The notes beneath the pieces are model-generated. The model ran no database searches and was not told the origin of the DNA. It was given only the letters and a program-made list of their open reading frames with translations. A stretch of DNA of 64,000 nucleotides, taken from Coenobita brevimanus. Lineage: Eukaryota; Arthropoda; Malacostraca; Decapoda; Coenobitidae. Positions 1-9,710 of this stretch are shown here, one piece after another; within the stretch, counting starts at the first letter, position 1; the number at the start of each line of letters is the position of its first letter. Location: assembly GCA_032717465.1 (NCBI GenBank), contig JAVRFU010003718.1, positions 1,384,926-1,448,925 of the forward strand. Direction: 5' to 3'. Position numbers and translations under genes: made by a program.

Positions 1-1645
1 GCAGCCAGATATGCAAACCCTGATCCGCACAAATAGGTTGTAACGAACGGCAACAACACTTTCACAGCCTCACTGCCGAGGACTGGTTTCTCCTTCACAG
101 TAGTCCAGAACACTGCTAGTGACTGTTTCATCATGTTGCACCTCGATGAGCTCCTCTTGCAGGTTTGGGATGGAAGACTCTTCTTCTGGGAGGTCTTCGA
201 CGTGGACATCGAAGGGTCTGGCACCCATTTGTATTTCTCATGCAACTCTTCATCCGGAATATATGTCAAACTCCTCACTCAGCTTCTCAAGGTGCTCATC
301 AATACACTTTGTTCGTCCAGAAGCGTGACGTCTTCATCTTCCTGAAAAAGGTTCGAAAGTGGAAAGGACGCAGTTTTCCCCCGCTCAGTCTTTCCCTTCC
401 ACGACCTCAGTTTCGCCTTGAATGCCTTGAGCTTTTCTGACACAAAGAGATGAGTTGTTTCTGTTCCTTGCGTGGATATATTCAGCAGATTTAACACTGT
501 AAATATGTCTGTTGATTATGCCAGTTTAAGCAACCACCTTGGTTCTGTAAACCTTGATGCCAATGCATGTTTCTTCTCGTTCAAGAAGATTTCAACCTCT
601 GCACGCATTTCAAACACTCTCTGGAGCACTTTCCCTCGGGACAGCCACCTGACACAAGAGTAGTAAAGCAGGTGTTCATATTCCGACCCCATGTCAGAGC
701 ACATCTGACTGAACAGTCTGGAATTCAGAGCTGATGGTTTAATAAAATTCACTATTTGAATCACATCTTTTATCACAGAGTTAAGCTCAAGTGACAGTTT
801 CCGGGAGGCAAGGTTTTCCCGGTGAAGCAGACAGTGAGTCACTATCACTGCGGTGTTGACTTGTTTCACCCTAGCGGTGAAACCCTGATGTGCCCCTAGC
901 ATTGCAGGTGCACCATCCGTGCACACACTGAAGCACTGATCCCAGCTGAGGCCTTCTTTCTTGATGAAGCTGTCAACCAACTTGAACAGATCTTCACCTG
1001 TTGTTGTCGTCTCCAGTCGTTTACAGAACAGGAAGTTCTCTTCCATGTCATTCTTCCCTTGGTACCGCACATATACCAAGAGCTGTGCATCGTTACTGAC
1101 GTCAGTTGACTCATCCAACTGCAAGCTGAAGTTTCCGCTCTCCTTGATGGCAGCCACTACCAGTTCTTTGATGTCTTCCGACATCCCTTGAATCCGTCGG
1201 CTAATTTTGTTGTCTGACAGTGGAATAGTTTATTCATTTTTTTTTTCACCGCATCATCTCCGCAAATAGTACAAACCACATCAAGGACTGCTGGCTTCAC
1301 CAACTTTTCCCCAGTTGTATGTGGCTGTTTACACTTAGCAATTCTTTTTGCAACCAGATAGGATGCAATTGTTGCTTGTCGAACAGAATACACTCCTGTG
1401 TTGATAGGGGTGTCTAACCGCTGACGCTGCAGTTGTTCTTTCCTCTTCAAATACTGGCGGTCTTTCCCCGCCAGCGTCGGGTGTTTTCCGTGGAGATGGC
1501 GCTCGAGCTTGTTTTCTTTAAGCGACTCATGGCTGAGCACTTCCCCACATCTAACACATTGAGGTTTTTCCACCCCACGATCAATGAGAAGCATAAACCC
1601 AATGTCAAGGAATTCTTCTTTGTACACACGCTTTCTGGACATCAC
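1..1645 (-). pseudogene. hAT-family (ZBED5-type) transposase pseudogene, cut by window edge
   Basis: This is a transposase of the hAT cut-and-paste superfamily, of the ZBED5/GTF2IRD2-like type. The N-terminal part (about 1157-1645) opens with MMSRKRVYKEEF and a zinc-finger-like C-X2-C...H-X4-H (CVRCGEV...HLHGKH). The core (516-1184) carries the RNase-H-like motifs LQLDESTD and CTDGAPAM and the conserved RWLSRG. Translation continues at 279-497 and, in broken frames, down to position 1, where VLLPFVTTYLCGSGF matches the hAT dimerisation region. It is broken by a frameshift near 1215-1230, just after an A-run, and by an in-frame TAA at 516-518. Further stops lie below 279. The C-terminus continues beyond the window. 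Family assignment is firm; subfamily is from recall of related proteins. Confidence 0.85.
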
Positions 1646-1716
1646 TGAAGAATCTGAAATGAAATATATACTTGCTTAATAATAAATCAGACAAAGAATG
1701 CTATTTGGTACCGTCA

Positions 1717-2970
1717 GCCAGGAGGGGAGAGGGGGAGGGGGCCAAGGAAAGAGGAGGGGAAGGAGCCAAGGAAAATGAAGGAGGGTAGGAGGCCAAGGAA
1801 AGAGGAGGAGGGGAGGGGGCCAAGGAAAATGAAGGAGGGGAGGGGGCCAAGGAAAATGAAGGAGGGGAGGGGGCCAAGGAAAATGAAGGAGGGGAGGGGG
1901 CCAAGGAAAATGAAGGAGGGGAGGGGGCCAAGGAAAATGAAGGAGGGGAGGGGGCCAAGGAAAATGAAGGAGGGGAGGGGGCCAAGGAAAATGAAGGAGG
2001 GGAGGGGGCCAAGGAAAATGAAGGAGGGGAGGGGGCCAAGGAAAATGAAGGAGGGGAGGGGGCCAAGGAAAATGAAGGAGGGGAGGGGGCCAAGGAAGAG
2101 GAGGAGGGGAGGGGGCCAAGGAAAATGAAGGAGGGGAGGGGGCCAAGGAAAATGAAGGAGGGAGGGGGCCAAGGAAATTGAAGGCGGGGAGGGGGCCAAG
2201 GAAGAGGAGGAGGGAGGGAGCCAAGGAAAATGAAGGAGGGGAGGGGGCCAAGGAAAATGAAGGAGGGGAGGGGGCCAAGGAAGAGGAGGAGGGGAGGGGG
2301 CCAAGGAAGAGGAGGAGGGGAGGGGGCCAAGGAAAGAAGAGGAGGGGAGGGGGCCAAGGAAAGAGGAGGAGGGGAGGGGGCCAAGGAAAGAGGAGAGGAA
2401 GGAGCCAAGGAAAATGAAGGAGGGGAGGGGGCCAAGGAAAGAAGAGGACGGGAGGGGGCCAAGGAAAGAGGAGGACGGGAGGGGGCCAAGGAAAGAGGAG
2501 GAGGGGAGGGGGCCAAGGAAAGAGGAGGACGGGAGGGGGCCAAGGAAAGAGGAGGAGGGGAGGGGGCCAAGGAAAGAAGAGGACGGGAGGGGGCCAAGGA
2601 AAGAAGAGGACGGGAGGGGGCCAAGGAAAGAAGAGGACGGGAGGGGGCCAAGGAAAGAAGAGGACGGGAGGGGGTCAAGGAAAGAGGAGGGGGAGAGATA
2701 AAGAGGAAAGGGGGCAAGGAAAGAGGAGGAGGGGAAGGGGACAAAGAAAAAAGAGGGGGAAGGGAGGGACAAGGAAAAAGAAGGGGGAGGAGTAAAAAGG
2801 AGGAAGGGAGGGGACAAGGAAAGAGGAGCAGGGGGGGGGGTCAAAGAAAAAGGAGGGAGAGGAGGCAAGAAAGAGGAGGAAAGGAGGACAAGGAAAAGGG
2901 AGGGGGAGGAGTAAAGAGGATGGGGAGGGGGTCAAGGAAAGAGTAGGAGGGGGAGGGGGCAAGGAAAGTG
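1717..2970 (+). repeat. 27-bp purine-rich minisatellite array
   Basis: The plus strand is almost wholly G and A in units of about 27 bp of the form GGGGGCCAAGGAAAATGAAG plus GAGGGGA. About 1717-2300 is dominated by the AAAATGAAGGAGG variant and 2300-2700 by GAAAGAGGAGGACGGG variants. From 2700 on the units degenerate. Because 27 is a multiple of 3, all frames stay open and give spurious ORFs of up to 384 codons with composition such as PSPPSFSLA. No protein is supported. The purine strand could adopt triplex or G-quadruplex forms (inference). Confidence 0.95.
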
Positions 2971-3037
2971 CCCCCTTCCCCTCCTCCTCTTCCCTTGCCC
3001 CCCTCCTTCTCCTCTTTCCTTGTCCCCCTCGCTCTCT
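2971..3037 (-). repeat. inverted, pyrimidine-strand copies of the minisatellite
   Basis: Immediately after AAGGAAAGTG at 2961-2970 the sequence switches to CCCCCTTCCCCTCC and TCTTCCCTTGCCCCC units, the reverse complement of the array. The switch makes a near-perfect palindrome centred near 2970. Confidence 0.8.
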
Positions 3038-3465
3038 AAATATAGTGAACTGTGCCTTTCACTGACATACTTTGGTGCAATATTTCGTCGGCAAGTGAAA
3101 TAGTTTCTTTCTCATATTTACAAGTTGGTAAAGAGTGTTTGCCGTTACGACCGTACAGCTGGAGTGGTGGCCTGTATGAGACGTGCCTCCGCCCACAGCC
3201 ATACAGCGTGTTAGTAAAAACATCAGCGGAAAATCCGTAGACTTGTGGCGGAATTCGTAGTAAAGAAAAATATATAAACGTAATTGTTGATTTATGTTTA
3301 TATATTTATGTATATATTTATTTATATATAATTATAAGAATGTATATTCAATGTTGGTATTCCTGAGTGCCGTACGCGTTTGGTACGTGAATAACATCTT
3401 GTGTCCTGCAAACGTGAACCGTCCACGTTCAGTCTGAGCCAGGACTTTTATCAGCAGTATATAAC
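3038..3465. other. non-coding stretch, nothing recognised
   Basis: No ORF with homology is seen. There is an AT-rich patch at about 3270-3345 (TATATTTATG-type). Confidence 0.6.
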
Positions 3466-4319
3466 ACGAGGGAGGTGAATGCAAGAGTTTTAGTGGAGGT
3501 CTGAGTCTGGTGAATGTTGATGGTGGAGAGTGGAATCTGAAGCAGCTGCTGTTTGCAGATGATACTGCACTGGTGGCTGATTCAGAGGAGAGATTGAGAC
3601 AGTTGGTAGAGGAGTTTGGAAGGGTGTGTGAAAGGAGGAAATTGAAAGTAAATGAGAATAAGAGTAAAGTGATGAAGTGTACGAGGTTGGTAGATGGTAG
3701 GGGGATGAATATAGGTTTGAATGGCGAGTTGCTTGAGGAGGTAGAGTGTTTTAAATATCTAGGGTCACATGTTGCTGTGGATGGAAGAATAGATGCAGAA
3801 GTGAAGTTTAGAATAAATGAAGTAGGAAAGGTGCTGGGAGGAATGAAAAAAGTGTTTAAATGTCGTTCGCTTAGAATGGATGTAAAGAGAAGGCTGTATG
3901 AGGGTGTTGTGGAACCGACTGCGTTATATAGGGCTGAAACATGGAATATGGGTGTAGCAGAGAGGAAAAGTTTGAATGTAATGGAGATGAGGTGTCTGAG
4001 GAGTATGTGTGGAGTGACGCGTATGGATCGGGTGCGAAATGATGAAGTGCGAAGGAGAACTGGAGTTGTTCGGGAGATGGCTGGTAGAGTTGAGCAGAGG
4101 GTGTTGCGATGGTTTGGGCATATGGAGAGAATGGATAATGAACGATTGGCGAAAAAGATAACTAGATCTGATGTGAGAGGTGTAAGGCTGAGAGGAAGAC
4201 CACGAATAGGATGGATGGACAGTGTGAAGAGAGCGCTGGATGCGAGAGGGATGTCTGTTGAGCAAGGAAGAGTGGCTGTGCGTGACAGAAATGGGTGGAG
4301 AGAAATTGTGAATGAATAA
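3466..4319 (+). pseudogene. 5'-truncated LINE reverse transcriptase, C-terminal half
   Basis: This is a non-LTR retrotransposon RT from just upstream of the catalytic FADD box (LLFADDTAL at about 3548-3574) through the thumb/connection region (FKYLGSHV), RGRPRIGWMD and the terminal LRWFGHMERM block. The open frame runs from about 3492 to the TGA/TAA region at 4319. The upstream residues REVNARVL lie in another frame, so a frameshift sits near 3491. Everything 5' of the RT fingers is missing, the usual 5' truncation of target-primed reverse transcription. It is related to LINE-A but is a distinct subfamily (RVRNDEVRRRTGVVREMAGR). Clade not assigned. Confidence 0.85.
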
Positions 4320-4652
4320 GTGATGACGCAGCCCTGAGGGGATATTCTCCCGCATTTGGTCTGATCAGCAATTTCAGGTCAGGTGCGGGTAAGGGGATGG
4401 GTCTGTTATGATGTGGCAGGGGTAAAGCAGCTCTGCTGTCGGGCCCTGCTGCGGATATCACTGATTGCATTGCGCAGTTGACCCTTGTGCGGTGTGGTGC
4501 GGTGAGGATCTGTCCGTTCTCCCCTTTGGGGCTAAGATGCGAATGAATGTGTTTGAATGGATGAGTAAATGGGGAGTGTGTCGTCCTGTCTCGGCTACCT
4601 CCCTTTCCTTGGGGGAAGCAGCCTAGGTATATAGATAGATAGATAGATATAA
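4320..4652 (+). repeat. LINE 3' untranslated region and GATA tail
   Basis: A GC-rich 3' UTR follows the stop codon and ends in GCAGCCTAGG followed by (TAGA)n at about 4628-4650. The short microsatellite instead of poly(A) is shared with the LINE-A family of this window. Confidence 0.75.
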
Positions 4653-4769
4653 CACGATCTCCAAAATCCTCAGCCAATATGTGAATATATGCTGCAAACA
4701 TCTCAGAATCAGGAATTGAACATGTTTGATATTTTGAGGGCTTGGCGACCCCAGGGTTGGGAGAGGGGG

Positions 4770-5045
4770 AGTTGGAGAGTAAAAGAAACTGCAGCATGGT
4801 TAAGAGATGTGATTGTGAGAGAGAGGGAGAGAGGGCCATGAGTTAGAGTGAAGAAGAAACTGCAGCATGGATAAGAAATATGAGTCAGAGTGAGTGAGTG
4901 AAAGCGTCCATGAGTTAGAGTGAAGAAGAAACTGCAGTATGGTTAAGAGATAGCCTATGATGGAGAGAGAGAGAGAGAATGCGCGTGAGTCAGAGAGTAG
5001 AAGAAGAAGAAGCTACAGTATGGTTAAGAGATGTGATTGATGGAC
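4770..5045 (+). repeat. tandem repeat, four diverged units of about 70 bp
   Basis: The phrase AGAAACTGCAGCATGGTTAA recurs near 4785, 4857, 4928 and (as GAAGCTACAGTATGG) 5008, separated by GAGAGAGGGAG-type spacers. No coding potential is visible. Confidence 0.75.
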
Positions 5046-5221
5046 AAGTGACGATGGCAGGTCCAATAGTTAGCGTGGCCACCAGTTCACAGTATAATTA
5101 AGCCTGTTGTTTATATATCATGTTGGTGTTGTCATTGGCCATACTCCTGTATCTAGTGTTGTAAGGTATGTTTGGCAACACAATACCGGGTATTTCTACT
5201 AGCACGATTTATGTTTAAATA

Positions 5222-5309
5222 CCATCATTATTATTATTACCGCCACCACAACCACCACCACCATTATCGTCATCATCATCATCTCCTCCTCCTCCTCCTC
5301 CTCCTCCTC

Positions 5310-5340
<31 letters not shown>

Positions 5341-5482
5341 GGCGACGCCTTGTTCCCCCTGGCTGTTTGAATCTGGCATAAATGTTTGTGGTGCTGCCTC
5401 ATCCTATCGCTAAGTAGGATAGTTAACATGATGGTTGTAGTATAGCATAAGCTGATTATCATACAGTTAATGTGTCCTGCAG

Positions 5483-5528
<46 letters not shown>
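5222..5528. repeat. trinucleotide microsatellites
   Basis: (ATT)n and (CAC/CAT)n at 5222-5285, (CTC)n at 5281-5313, (ATC)n at 5314-5342 and (ATT)n at 5485-5528. ORFs here give only His, Leu, Met and Glu runs. Confidence 0.9.
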
Positions 5529-5530
<2 letters not shown>

Positions 5531-5578
5531 TACTCAGTCATAGCCCAAATACTTAGTTGTGTTACGTGTAATTCGAAT

Positions 5579-6090
5579 GAGTCTCCTTGGTTACTAGTCA
5601 GATCAACCCTCCACAACTTGAATACTAAGTCGTGGTTACATAAAATTCAATGAGCCTTAAGGTAAGAATGAGTCTCCTTGGTTACTAGTCAGATCAGTCC
5701 ACACCCTGAATACTAAGTTATGGTTACGTGAAATTTGATGAGCCTTAAGGTAGGAGTGAGTCTCCTTGGTTACTAGTCAAATCAATCCCCCACCTGAATA
5801 TTAGGTGGTTACGTGAAATTCGTGGAGCCTTAGTTATGGGTAATGTGAATCTCCTTGGTTACTAGTCAAATCAATCCCCAACCTGAATACAGTATTAGGT
5901 TATGATTCCGTGAAATTCGATGAGCCTTAGTTATAAGGTAATGTGAATCTCCTTGGTTACTAGTCAAATCAATCCCCCACCTGAATACAGTATTAGGTCA
6001 CGGTTACGTGAAATTCGACGAGCCCTAATTATGGGGTAATGTGAATCTCCTTGGTTACTAGTCAAATCAACCTTCCAAACTGACTACACT
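5579..6090 (+). repeat. tandem repeat, six units of 88-98 bp
   Basis: Units start with GAGTCTCCTTGGTTACTAGT or GAATCTCC at 5579, 5670, 5758, 5847, 5945 and 6043. Spacings are 91, 88, 89, 98 and 98 bp; the last unit is partial. Later units carry an extra ACAGT-type insertion that accounts for the longer period. Non-coding. Confidence 0.9.
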
Positions 6091-6150
6091 TGGCTATCAA
6101 CCCAGCTGAAATGGCATAGGGATCATTATCAGATAAGAATAAACGTCTTT

Positions 6151-6968
6151 TTGTTTATCTATCTATCTATTGCCAGACGCCTTAATCCTGTAAGGGGTGG
6201 CCACAAACGAATCGCCTCCATGTCATCATGTCTCCCGTCATTTCACTGCTCTTCTCCAAGCTCACATCCCCCTCTTTCATATACCTGTCTATCCCATCCC
6301 TCCATCTCATCCTCGGCCTCCTCTCCCTTTCCTCCCCTCCACCTCACTCACATACACTCCTTGTCGGTCTCTCATCCTTTGCACATGGCCAAACCACCGC
6401 AGTGTCTTTCTCCTAACGCATTCTATCACGTTCGCATCCACACCACAATGCTCCTTCACGTCTTCATTTGTCAGTTTCTCCATGAAACTCCACATGAATG
6501 CATACACATACATAAATTTATATACACATACATACACATCCACACCACAACACTCCTTCACTTCCTTATTTGTCAGTCTGTCTCTCCATGTAACTGTACA
6601 TGAAAACATACATACACATACATAAACTTATATACACATACAGACACACCCACATCCACACCACAACACTCTTTCACTTCCTTATTTGTCAGTCTGTCTC
6701 TCCATGTAACTGTACATGAAAACATACACACACATACATAAACTAATATACACATACATACACATCCACTTCCACACCACAACACTCTTTCACTTCCTTA
6801 TTTGTCAGTCTGTCTCTCCATGTAACTGTACATGAAAACATACACACACATACATAAACTAATATACACATACATACACATCCACTTCCACACCACAACA
6901 CTCTTTCACTTCCTTATTTGTCAGTCTGTCTCTCCATGTAACTGTACATGCTCCTCTCAAATAACTCG
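6151..6968 (-). mobile_element. LINE-A 3' fragment with internal tandem amplification
   Basis: On the plus strand it begins with the tail (TATC)n and then ATTGCCAGACGCCTTAATCC, the reverse complement of the LINE-A 3' end. Upstream on the minus strand is the RT C-terminus (TLRWFGHVQRM, VSEVEG). The segment coding for TWRDRLTNKEVKECCGVD is multiplied five times (separate entry). The fragment is 5'-truncated and not translatable as a whole. Confidence 0.85.
6469..6945 (-). repeat. 116-bp tandem duplication inside a LINE coding segment
   Basis: TGTCAGTCTGTCTCTCCATG recurs at 6571, 6687, 6803 and 6919 (exactly 116 bp apart), with a diverged copy at 6469. Each unit joins the LINE segment TWRDRLTNKEVKECCGVD (minus strand) to a (CATA)n-like stretch. 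Normal LINE sequence resumes after 6945. Confidence 0.9.
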
Positions 6969-7240
6969 TTTCCACTGCTCTCACTCTGGCCTTGTGTCCC
7001 TCCAACAATAAACCAACGTGGTTTGGGTAAAGGTTTGATGTGTTGCTCAGTAGTACAGTATCTCAGGTGACAGGCAAAGAGAAAGCTGCCCTAAATAATC
7101 ACCGTGAAAGATGACTGTAGTTGGTGCACCTTAACTTGGTGCAAAATGTTGTCCTTTGGCAGCTTATTTCACGTAGCAGGTGGCTGAAAAAGTGTGTGTG
7201 TGTAAACAAGAAATGGTGTAGTGCTTGTAGTGGACATCTA

Positions 7241-7372
7241 CGTACATACATCATACATACATACATACATACATACATCATACATACATATTCACACATA
7301 CTGTACATACATAGACATGCATACATACATACATACAAATACATGCACACACACATTGTACATACATACCAT
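7241..7372 (+). repeat. (CATA)n microsatellite
   Basis: Interrupted CATA/ACAT repeats run directly up to the 5' truncation point of the LINE starting near 7378. Confidence 0.9.
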
Positions 7373-7377
7373 CAGTT

Positions 7378-8721
7378 TGGAAGAACGGTGTAATTGTTAA
7401 AGTTCCGAAGAAGGGAGACCTGAGTGAATGTGGTAATTGGAGGGGAATCTCTTTGTCACCGATAGCTTTGAAAGTTTTCAGTAGAGTGTTGTTAAATAGG
7501 TTGGAGCCGGTGGTTGAGGGTATTCTGAGGGATGAACAGGCTGGTTTTAGAAAGGGACGTGGTTGCAGTGATCAGATCTTTATAGTTAGGCATTTGATGC
7601 AGCAAGTTAATGAAATGAGAGTACCGTTAAGTCTTTGTTTTGTTGATTTTGAAAAGGCTTTTGATAGTGTTTCGAGAGAGTCTATGGGGAAGATCATGAG
7701 ACATTATGGAATACCAGAGGAGTTTGTGAGGGTCATTATGAACATGCATGAGGACACATTTTGTAAAGTGATGGTTGATGGTTGTCTGAGTGATTCGTTT
7801 GAAGTCAAGTCCGGAGTAATTCAAGGTGGTGTTCTATCGCCTTTACTATTTATATTGGTCATTGATTACATTATGAAACGCGTTGGAACAGAAACCGGTG
7901 CAGGTATACTTTGGGGAGAGAACAGGAAACTTTTGGATTTAGATTATGCAGATGATATAGTTTTGATTTGTGATGGGCCAGAAGAGATGCAGAGAGTGTT
8001 GGACTGTTTGGTGAGTGAAGGTCGCAAGGTGGGTTTGGTTATTAATTGTGGAAAAACTGAAATAATCAATATGAATATGGAAAATGCGCAGGAATGTGTA
8101 ATTGGAGGTATGGTTGTAAAGCAAGTTGATAGGTTTAAATATTTAGGTACTTATTTAGCCAAGGATGGTTCTTTGAACTTTGAATTTGAGGAAAGGTTAA
8201 AGAAGGCTAATCAGGCAATGGGAATGCTTAAAAATATTTGGAATAAAAACAATTTCTCTGTGCATACAAAAATCAAACTTTATAAGGTAATGGTTAGGAG
8301 TATCTTAATTTATGGACACGAGTCTTGGTACAGCACAGTGACTATGGAAAATAAATTCTTGGTGTTTGAAAATAAAGCACTTAGAAGAATATTAGGAGTT
8401 AAGTGGTGGGAAAGGATACCAAATAGTAGAATTAGAGAAATAACGGGAGTGCAGCCGGTCGATGAATATGTTAGGTTCTCACGATGGAAGTGGCTAGGAC
8501 ATGTGTATGGGAGACAGGGAATAGTACGAGGTACACCAGGGTGGGTGGCACTTGGTAGGAGAGGTAGAGGAAGGCCAAAAGAGACGTGGGTGAGGACAAT
8601 GAGACGGGAAGCTGGAGATGAGTGTTGGGGAGATCTTGAGGAGTTAGCACAAGATAGGATGTGGTGGTGTGAGTTCATCGAGGCCCTATGCATCCCCGAG
8701 GGTGCCACAGGAAATGATTGA
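7378..8721 (+). CDS. LINE reverse transcriptase, 5'-truncated but open reading frame
   Basis: The frame is open for about 448 codons from WKNGVIVKVPKKG (7378) to the stop after ATGND at 8721; it has no own start because the element is 5'-truncated. Visible RT motifs are GFRKGRGCSDQIF, motif A FVDFEKAFD (7639-7665), VIQGGVLSPLLF (usually QGC), motif C YADD (7944-7955), FKYLGTYL, and a C-terminal GRRGRGRPKETW block. It lacks an endonuclease. It differs clearly from LINE-A; I do not assign a clade. The 5' boundary abuts (CATA)n. The product would be an RNA-dependent DNA polymerase if expressed, but the missing 5' half makes autonomous activity unlikely. Confidence 0.88.
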   Translation, partial: WKNGVIVKVPKKGDLSECGNWRGISLSPIALKVFSRVLLNRLEPVVEGILRDEQAGFRKGRGCSDQIFIVRHLMQQVNEMRVPLSLCFVDFEKAFDSVSRESMGKIMRHYGIPEEFVRVIMNMHEDTFCKVMVDGCLSDSFEVKSGVIQGGVLSPLLFILVIDYIMKRVGTETGAGILWGENRKLLDLDYADDIVLICDGPEEMQRVLDCLVSEGRKVGLVINCGKTEIINMNMENAQECVIGGMVVKQVDRFKYLGTYLAKDGSLNFEFEERLKKANQAMGMLKNIWNKNNFSVHTKIKLYKVMVRSILIYGHESWYSTVTMENKFLVFENKALRRILGVKWWERIPNSRIREITGVQPVDEYVRFSRWKWLGHVYGRQGIVRGTPGWVALGRRGRGRPKETWVRTMRREAGDECWGDLEELAQDRMWWCEFIEALCIPEGATGND

Positions 8722-8795
8722 TTGAGTGATAATTCAAGATCAGGATGGTGATAGTGTTGAGCCCCCTCCCACTCTCTCTCTCTCTCTCTCTCAGT

Positions 8796-8845
<50 letters not shown>
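8722..8845 (+). repeat. LINE 3' flank with (CT)n and (AC)n
   Basis: A short 3' flank follows the LINE stop codon; then (CT)n at about 8776-8794 and (AC)n at about 8799-8844. Confidence 0.8.
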
Positions 8846-8846
<1 letters not shown>

Positions 8847-9172
8847 GAATCATGGAATGAATACTAAATGATGGCAGCGGGCGTATTCAGAGGGTTAAGG
8901 CATACCAGAGCCAAGGGGGGGTAACTCCAATATTTGTCCCTCACAGAAAAATGGAAAGGAAAAAAAATAGTCGAGTCGATGTATATTTTAACCCCCGAAG
9001 CTATAACATTTTTTATATATTTTTTTTTCCCATCTCCATAGTAATTTTTCTAAGTATTTCAAGGACATTCAGTAGTCAGCACGTTTATTATGCCCTGACC
9101 TGACCCGTCCTGTTATAAAAATACCTTAAATTATATACAGATAGTACAAGTAAGTGGCATGGCATATGGGAA
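8846..9172. other. non-coding stretch, nothing recognised
   Basis: No homology-bearing ORF and no clear repeat other than short A or T runs. Confidence 0.5.
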
Positions 9173-9213
9173 CTTTTTTTTTTTATGCGAGGAAGAAGGA
9201 ACCCAAGGCCAGG
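9173..9213 (-). mobile_element. very short LINE-B 3' end
   Basis: A T-run followed by ATGCGAGGAAGAAGGAACCC and AAGGCCAGG is the reverse complement of the LINE-B terminus seen at 27,029, 17,561 and 61,241. Only about 40 bp remain. Confidence 0.65.
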
Positions 9214-9327
9214 TGAACCCTTTTAGCCGCCAACCATTAGTTTTGTGTGTCATTCTGGTTAGCCTATCCAGATTATATTAGGTCAGGGTAGACTGGTGAA
9301 AATTTCTTTGTTAAATCTTGACTGACG

Positions 9328-9615
9328 TTCTAGTCGGGTAAGGAGGCACCCTAACACCTCTTCCTTAACGATTTATTTTAAGGACTTAGGCCCGTATTCT
9401 CGTCGGGTAAGGAGGCTTCTTAACACCTCTTCCTTAACGATTTATTTTCCAAACTACTCATTAACATCCTGTGGTTTGCGTCTTATGTCTCTAATATCGA
9501 CACAGATTGCATGACTAACACACGACAGTGTAGTAACGGAGCAGAATCGGAAATAAGTCGGTAAGAAGGAGGTGTTAGTAAGCTTCCTAACCGCACAAAA
9601 ATACCGCCCTTGGGG
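9328..9615. mobile_element. MITE-like element with about 65-bp inverted repeats
   Basis: Arms at 9384-9448 and 9551-9615 are inverted copies of each other, judged by eye at roughly four bases in five matching. The left arm includes GGGTAAGGAGGCTTCTTAAC and the complement of the right arm GGTTAGGAAGCTTACTAAC. A further partial left arm lies in tandem at 9328-9380 (TCGGGTAAGGAGGCACCC). There is no coding capacity, so it would be a non-autonomous DNA transposon or foldback element. No target duplication was identified. Confidence 0.65.
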
Positions 9616-9710
9616 TTTAATTCCAGCTAACGCCAGACGATTTTATTCATCTCAGAAAATTCCACACGACTACAAATGCTGAGAATTACTTGTGTTAGTG
9701 CCTTGGCTGA

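Noticed and set aside
1676..2962. Long ORFs (up to 384 codons) on both strands
   Set aside because: They are translations of a 27-bp minisatellite whose period is a multiple of 3; composition is Pro/Ser/Leu or Lys/Gly/Arg only.
5172..5462. His-rich and Met/Glu-rich ORFs
   Set aside because: Translation of CAT/CTC trinucleotide repeats.
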